NCBI GenBank assembly: GCA_910586845.1
Contig: CAJUJV010000043.1
Coordinates: 1-33,931 of the forward strand
From: an uncultured Hungatella sp.
Lineage (GTDB): Bacteria > Bacillota > Clostridia > Lachnospirales > Lachnospiraceae
Reading direction: 5' to 3'
Length of the DNA stretch: 33,931 bases
The translations under genes and the position numbers were made by a program. The notes under the pieces were generated by a model. The model had not been told where the DNA came from. It saw nothing but the letters and a program-made list of their open reading frames with translations, and did not search any database. This document shows positions 30,504-33,931 of this stretch, one piece after another. Each line of letters starts with the position of its first letter. The first letter of the stretch is position 1.

Positions 30504-32009
30504 TCACTCCGCACTATTGAGTAAAAGTTTCCGTTTTCTCTCAATCATTTCGTCCGTTTTTTCTATATAGAGAGCCACATCCTTCACATTCTCACACCGC
30601 TCGATCCGGTTCTCGGCAGGAAACAGCCGCTTGGTGGTAGTCCCCGTTCCGCAGGCGACGATAGTCTGTTTCTCCTCCATGATCAGAATATTGTAAAGGC
30701 AGGCCTTCCCGGGCCTGGCGTATCCCACGTTCTCAAAGTTCCCGGCCATGTTCTTCTGCCGGTAGAGGTAATAGGGCGCCATGCCCATTTCTTCCGCATA
30801 CCGGGCAGTCAGATCGATCATCTCCTGGGTCCCCGTGATCTTTAAATCCTTATACGCCTCTTTCATGGTGTTCAGCCTGGCGGCCCTCTTGACGGCTAAG
30901 GAGTGGACGGTGATGCTGTCCGGATCCAGGGCACGGATCTGTTCCATGGTGTCTCTCACATCCTCCAGCCCTTCTTCCGGCAGTCCCACGATCAGGTCCA
31001 TATTGATATTGTCAAATCCCATGTCTCTGGCCATGTGAAAGCACTCCTTCACCATCTCCACCGTGTGGCGGCGCCCGATGAGATCCAGGGTCCTCTGCTG
31101 CATGGTCTGAGGATTGATGGAGATCCGGGTAATTCCGTGGTCTTTCAGGACTTTCAGCTTCTCCCTGGTGATGCTGTCCGGCCTTCCGGCCTCCACCGTC
31201 AGCTCCCGGATCCGGCTCAGATCAAAGATATGCTCCAGTTCTGTCAGAAGCCGGTCAAGGTCTTCCGGCTCCAGGGATGTGGGAGTGCCGCCGCCGAAAT
31301 AGACGCTGTCCAGGACTTTTCCCTCCATCTGCCGGGACACTGCCTCCATCTCGCGAAACAGGGCCTCCAGATACAGATGGGTGCGCCCCTTCCACCGGCT
31401 GATGGGATAGGATGTAAAGGAGCAGTACAGACAGGTGGTAGGGCAGAAGGGGATGCCGATATACAGACTGTACCCGCTGCCGCAGTCGACAGCCTTCAAA
31501 AGTTCCCTCTCATATAGTGCAGTCCTTATGGCCAGGTCGATCTTGTCGCTGCCGGTAAAGTAAGTCTTCTTCATATAGAGAGCCGTCTCTTCCACGGTCA
31601 TGCCCTCGCCCAGACAGGTCGTGACGATCTTTACGGGGCGGATACCCGTGAGAGTCCCCCAGGGAAGAAGCTTTCCTGTGCGCAGCACTAAAAGAACATA
31701 GAGCCGTCTCTTGATCCGGCTTTTGGTCTCTGTCCTGTTATCATACTCTGTCTCTATGGGGTCCTGGATCCGGCAGAGTTCCTCCTCCAGTTCTTCTCCT
31801 GCCTCCGGCGGGAATTCCGGAAATTCCTGAGGACCGTGACTGATGATCTTAAGGGAAAAACGGCTCCTGCTGCCGTCGATCATGCCCTCCACGGAGAATC
31901 CGGATCCCTCGGCCGGTTCGTAGGAGAATGTCTCCCCCGGATAGAAGGCCATCAGAAGCTCTCTGATGTCCTGCTCATATGCCCTGTCATTTAATAAAAT
32001 CTCTATCAT
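30504..32009 (-). CDS. hemZ: HemZ-type coproporphyrinogen dehydrogenase-like radical SAM enzyme
   Basis: The 501-aa protein has a radical SAM core with the 4Fe-4S motif CPTTCLYCSF (CxxxCxxC), the SAM-contacting GGGTPTSL and later SINPQTMQQRTLDLIGR and DLIVGLPEE, as in the HemN/HemZ family. An N-terminal domain of about 170 residues and a HemN-type C-terminus complete it. In Clostridia, hemZ follows rel and an MBL hydrolase and precedes hisS. Biochemical function is not certain in organisms without full heme synthesis. It lies 9 nt behind the MBL gene. Confidence 0.92.
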   Translation of the reverse strand: MIEILLNDRAYEQDIRELLMAFYPGETFSYEPAEGSGFSVEGMIDGSRSRFSLKIISHGPQEFPEFPPEAGEELEEELCRIQDPIETEYDNRTETKSRIKRRLYVLLVLRTGKLLPWGTLTGIRPVKIVTTCLGEGMTVEETALYMKKTYFTGSDKIDLAIRTALYERELLKAVDCGSGYSLYIGIPFCPTTCLYCSFTSYPISRWKGRTHLYLEALFREMEAVSRQMEGKVLDSVYFGGGTPTSLEPEDLDRLLTELEHIFDLSRIRELTVEAGRPDSITREKLKVLKDHGITRISINPQTMQQRTLDLIGRRHTVEMVKECFHMARDMGFDNINMDLIVGLPEEGLEDVRDTMEQIRALDPDSITVHSLAVKRAARLNTMKEAYKDLKITGTQEMIDLTARYAEEMGMAPYYLYRQKNMAGNFENVGYARPGKACLYNILIMEEKQTIVACGTGTTTKRLFPAENRIERCENVKDVALYIEKTDEMIERKRKLLLNSAE

Positions 32010-32017
32010 GTCTTTTC

Positions 32018-32668
32018 CTATCGTCTGCTGCGGCTTATGACATTATACTGTCTCTCATGTCCGATGGCGGTGGCGCTGTCATGGCCCGGATACACTCTGG
32101 TCTCTTCGGGGAGTACAAACAGTTTTCTGATAACGGAATCAATGATATCAGCCGGGCTTCCTGTAGGCAGGTCCGTCCTTCCCACGGATTCGCAAAACAG
32201 GGTGTCCCCGCTGAACAGAACCTTCTCGTCTTCTATGTAATAGCAGACACTGCCGGAAGTATGTCCCGGCGTGTGGATCACCTTCCACCTGCAGCCCATC
32301 AGCTCCAGGGTCTCCCCGTCCCGAAGCCATCTGTCCGCCGTCAGGCACAGATCGTCTCCGAAAGACCCGGTCAGATTCATATCCGGCTCCTCCAGAAGAC
32401 TCATCTCCTCCTCGCTTGCCATAACAGGGATATGGAACGTGCGCCTCACATCCTCTGCCGCCAGAATATGGTCAAAATGACCGTGGGTCAGCAGAACCGC
32501 CTGGGGCCTGACTCCCAGCTCCCGGCATCGGTTCAGGATAAACGGGGCATTGTCTCCCGGGTCGATGACGACTCCCGGCTTCAGTTCCTCCTCCGTATCT
32601 CTGTATACGATATAACAGTTGGTGCTGACCACCCCAAGGACACACCTGTCAATTCTGAAATCATTCAT
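32018..32668 (-). CDS. MBL-fold metallohydrolase (glyoxalase II-like)
   Basis: The 216-aa protein carries the metallo-beta-lactamase signature THGHFDHI (HxHxDH), HTPGHTSGSV, SGDTLFCESVGRTDLP and VYPGHDSATAIGHE. The spacing matches hydroxyacylglutathione hydrolase-like enzymes that bind two metals. The substrate is not known. It lies between rel and hemZ, a position conserved in Clostridia, with a 42-nt gap to rel. Confidence 0.95.
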   Translation of the reverse strand: MNDFRIDRCVLGVVSTNCYIVYRDTEEELKPGVVIDPGDNAPFILNRCRELGVRPQAVLLTHGHFDHILAAEDVRRTFHIPVMASEEEMSLLEEPDMNLTGSFGDDLCLTADRWLRDGETLELMGCRWKVIHTPGHTSGSVCYYIEDEKVLFSGDTLFCESVGRTDLPTGSPADIIDSVIRKLFVLPEETRVYPGHDSATAIGHERQYNVISRSRR

Positions 32669-32710
32669 GCCAATCTCTCCTAATCGCCTCCTGAAAAGAG
32701 AGAAAGCAGG

Positions 32711-33931
32711 TTATCCTGCCGTTCTCTCTATATCCAGCACGCCTTCTATCTGTCTTAATTTATCTGTTACCTTAGTCAGTTCTTCCTTTCCGTGAATGTC
32801 AAAGGTCATGATGATGGTGGCCTTGCCCTGTTTGCTGGTCCGCACATTCATGGAAGTGATGTCGATCTGCCGTTCCGTAAATACCTTGGAAATATCCACG
32901 AACATCCCGATCCTGTTGTTGGCGTAGATCTGGATCTCCGTAGAATACCGCTCTTTATTCTCCTCCCCTTCCGGCTGCTGCCACTCGGCATCGATAAGAC
33001 GTACCCTCTCGGATTCGGGAAGGTTGATGATATTGATACAGTCTGTCCTGTGAAGGGACACTCCCCGGCCTCTGGTGACAAATCCCACAATCTCGTCTCC
33101 GGGCACCGGACTGCAGCACCGGGAAAAACGCACTGCCACATCGTGGATACCTCTGACCACGATGCCGCTCTTTGACTTCTTGGCCGTGGGAACTCTGCTG
33201 GTCATCTCTCCGATGCCGTCCAGGATATTGCTGTCCGTCACCTCGTGCTTCAGCTTCTTTTCCCTGGCCTCCAGCATCTTGTTGATGACCTGGCCTTCCT
33301 TCAGGCCGCCGTGGCCGATGGATGCCAGGACCGAATCCCAGTCCTTGAAGGCGTAGCGCTTCATGACCTTTTCCATATATTCCGGCTTGTTTAAGTCCGG
33401 ATAATTGATCCCCTTGGCCTTGCAGTACCGGTCGATCAGATCCTTGCCCCGGAGAATATTATCCTCCTTCAGCTCGGTCTTGAACCACTGATTGATCTTG
33501 TTCTTGGCCTGGGTGCTCTTTACCAGCTTCAGCCAGTCACGGCTGGGGCCCTTGGAATTCTGGGAGGTGATCACCTCGATGCGGTCGCCGTTCTGCAGCA
33601 CATAATCGATGTTCACCAGCTTGCCGTTGACTCTGGCGCCTACCATCTTGTTGCCCACGGCGCTGTGGATCGAGTAGGCAAAATCGATGGGAGTGGAGCC
33701 GCTGGGCAGCGCCTTTACGTCTCCTGTGGGAGTAAAACAGTACACGCTGTCGGAAAACAGGTCCAGGTCGCTTTTGATCAGGCTTAGGAACTCCTTGTTG
33801 TCCGACATGTCCCTCTGCCACTCCAGAATCTGACGAAGCCAGGAAAGCTTCGCCTCTTCGTCCCCTGCCGCCACGGTTCCGCTGCCGCTCTCCTTGTACT
33901 TCCAGTGAGCCGCGATACCGAATTCCGCCGT
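32711..33931 (-). CDS. rel: RelA/SpoT-family (p)ppGpp synthetase/hydrolase, C-terminal part (cut by the window edge)
   Basis: The visible 406 codons cover the last part of the synthetase domain (AEFGIAAHWKYKE), the TGS domain (VYCFTPTGDVKALPSGSTPI), the helical region, the RIS/zinc-finger-like region (VRFSRCCSPVPGDEIVGFV) and the ACT domain (IGMFVDISKVFTERQIDITS, ending VLDIERTAG). The N-terminal HD hydrolase and most of the synthetase lie beyond 33931. The long Rel of Firmicutes makes and removes the stringent-response alarmone; its C-terminal domains sense stalled ribosomes. Confidence 0.96.
   Translation of the reverse strand, partial: TAEFGIAAHWKYKESGSGTVAAGDEEAKLSWLRQILEWQRDMSDNKEFLSLIKSDLDLFSDSVYCFTPTGDVKALPSGSTPIDFAYSIHSAVGNKMVGARVNGKLVNIDYVLQNGDRIEVITSQNSKGPSRDWLKLVKSTQAKNKINQWFKTELKEDNILRGKDLIDRYCKAKGINYPDLNKPEYMEKVMKRYAFKDWDSVLASIGHGGLKEGQVINKMLEAREKKLKHEVTDSNILDGIGEMTSRVPTAKKSKSGIVVRGIHDVAVRFSRCCSPVPGDEIVGFVTRGRGVSLHRTDCINIINLPESERVRLIDAEWQQPEGEENKERYSTEIQIYANNRIGMFVDISKVFTERQIDITSMNVRTSKQGKATIIMTFDIHGKEELTKVTDKLRQIEGVLDIERTAG

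Noticed and set aside
1..33931. CRISPR array, rRNA or tRNA genes
   Set aside because: No regularly spaced identical repeats of 25-40 bp and no cloverleaf or rRNA signature were noticed in either strand.

Overview
The window looks like a chromosomal segment of a low-to-moderate-GC Firmicute, most likely Lachnospiraceae (Clostridia). The evidence is the strong AGGAGG ribosome sites, sigma-A type promoters (TTGACA-17-TATAAT class), the rel / MBL hydrolase / hemZ / hisS / aspS gene order, and Lachnospiraceae-style integrative-element genes. I cannot name a species. Almost every gene lies on the minus strand, so the biological reading direction is right to left.

Region 1 (33931 to 30504, then 17543 to 12867) is a core housekeeping block: rel (cut by the window edge), an MBL-fold hydrolase, hemZ, hisS, aspS, an RpiB-family isomerase and an OmpR-type response regulator. 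In Clostridia hemZ and hisS are usually neighbours; here about 13 kb of accessory DNA separates them.

Region 2 (30504 to 17544) is that accessory block. It holds a cation efflux transporter behind an operator-filled promoter. Next comes a sugar-sensing module: a membrane-anchored ribose-binding-like protein, a NarL-type histidine kinase, a LuxR-type regulator and a second membrane-anchored solute-binding protein, with no ABC permease. It is followed by a mannose-family PTS operon (IIA, IIB, IIC, IID, a small membrane protein, a HAD phosphatase and an HPr-like protein that lacks both His15 and Ser46). The PTS promoter carries three 9-bp repeats spaced exactly 23 bp apart. A two-TM membrane protein and a double (FokI-like) adenine methyltransferase complete the block.

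Region 3 (about 12886 down to 1677) is an AT-rich integrated element of about 11.2 kb inserted in the 3' end of the response-regulator gene, which separates the regulator from its histidine kinase (110-1639). The old regulator tail is still attached to the kinase side, and the element's right end supplies a replacement tail. The left end carries an outward promoter, a ribosome site and a start codon. These fuse in frame to the stranded regulator tail, making a 26-codon mini-ORF that ends 5 nt before the kinase ATG. The element carries xis, a broken integrase, a frameshifted SprT-like gene, a serine resolvase with a possible res site, an XRE regulator, cargo (LRR-like protein, lipoprotein) and a DUF927-like/D12-methylase chimera. 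No relaxase or conjugation genes are seen, so it appears to be a decayed remnant. Several of its genes share an unusual GCGTTANNAT promoter core.

The far left edge (1-110) carries tandem leftward promoters that look like those of stable-RNA or other highly expressed operons beyond the window.
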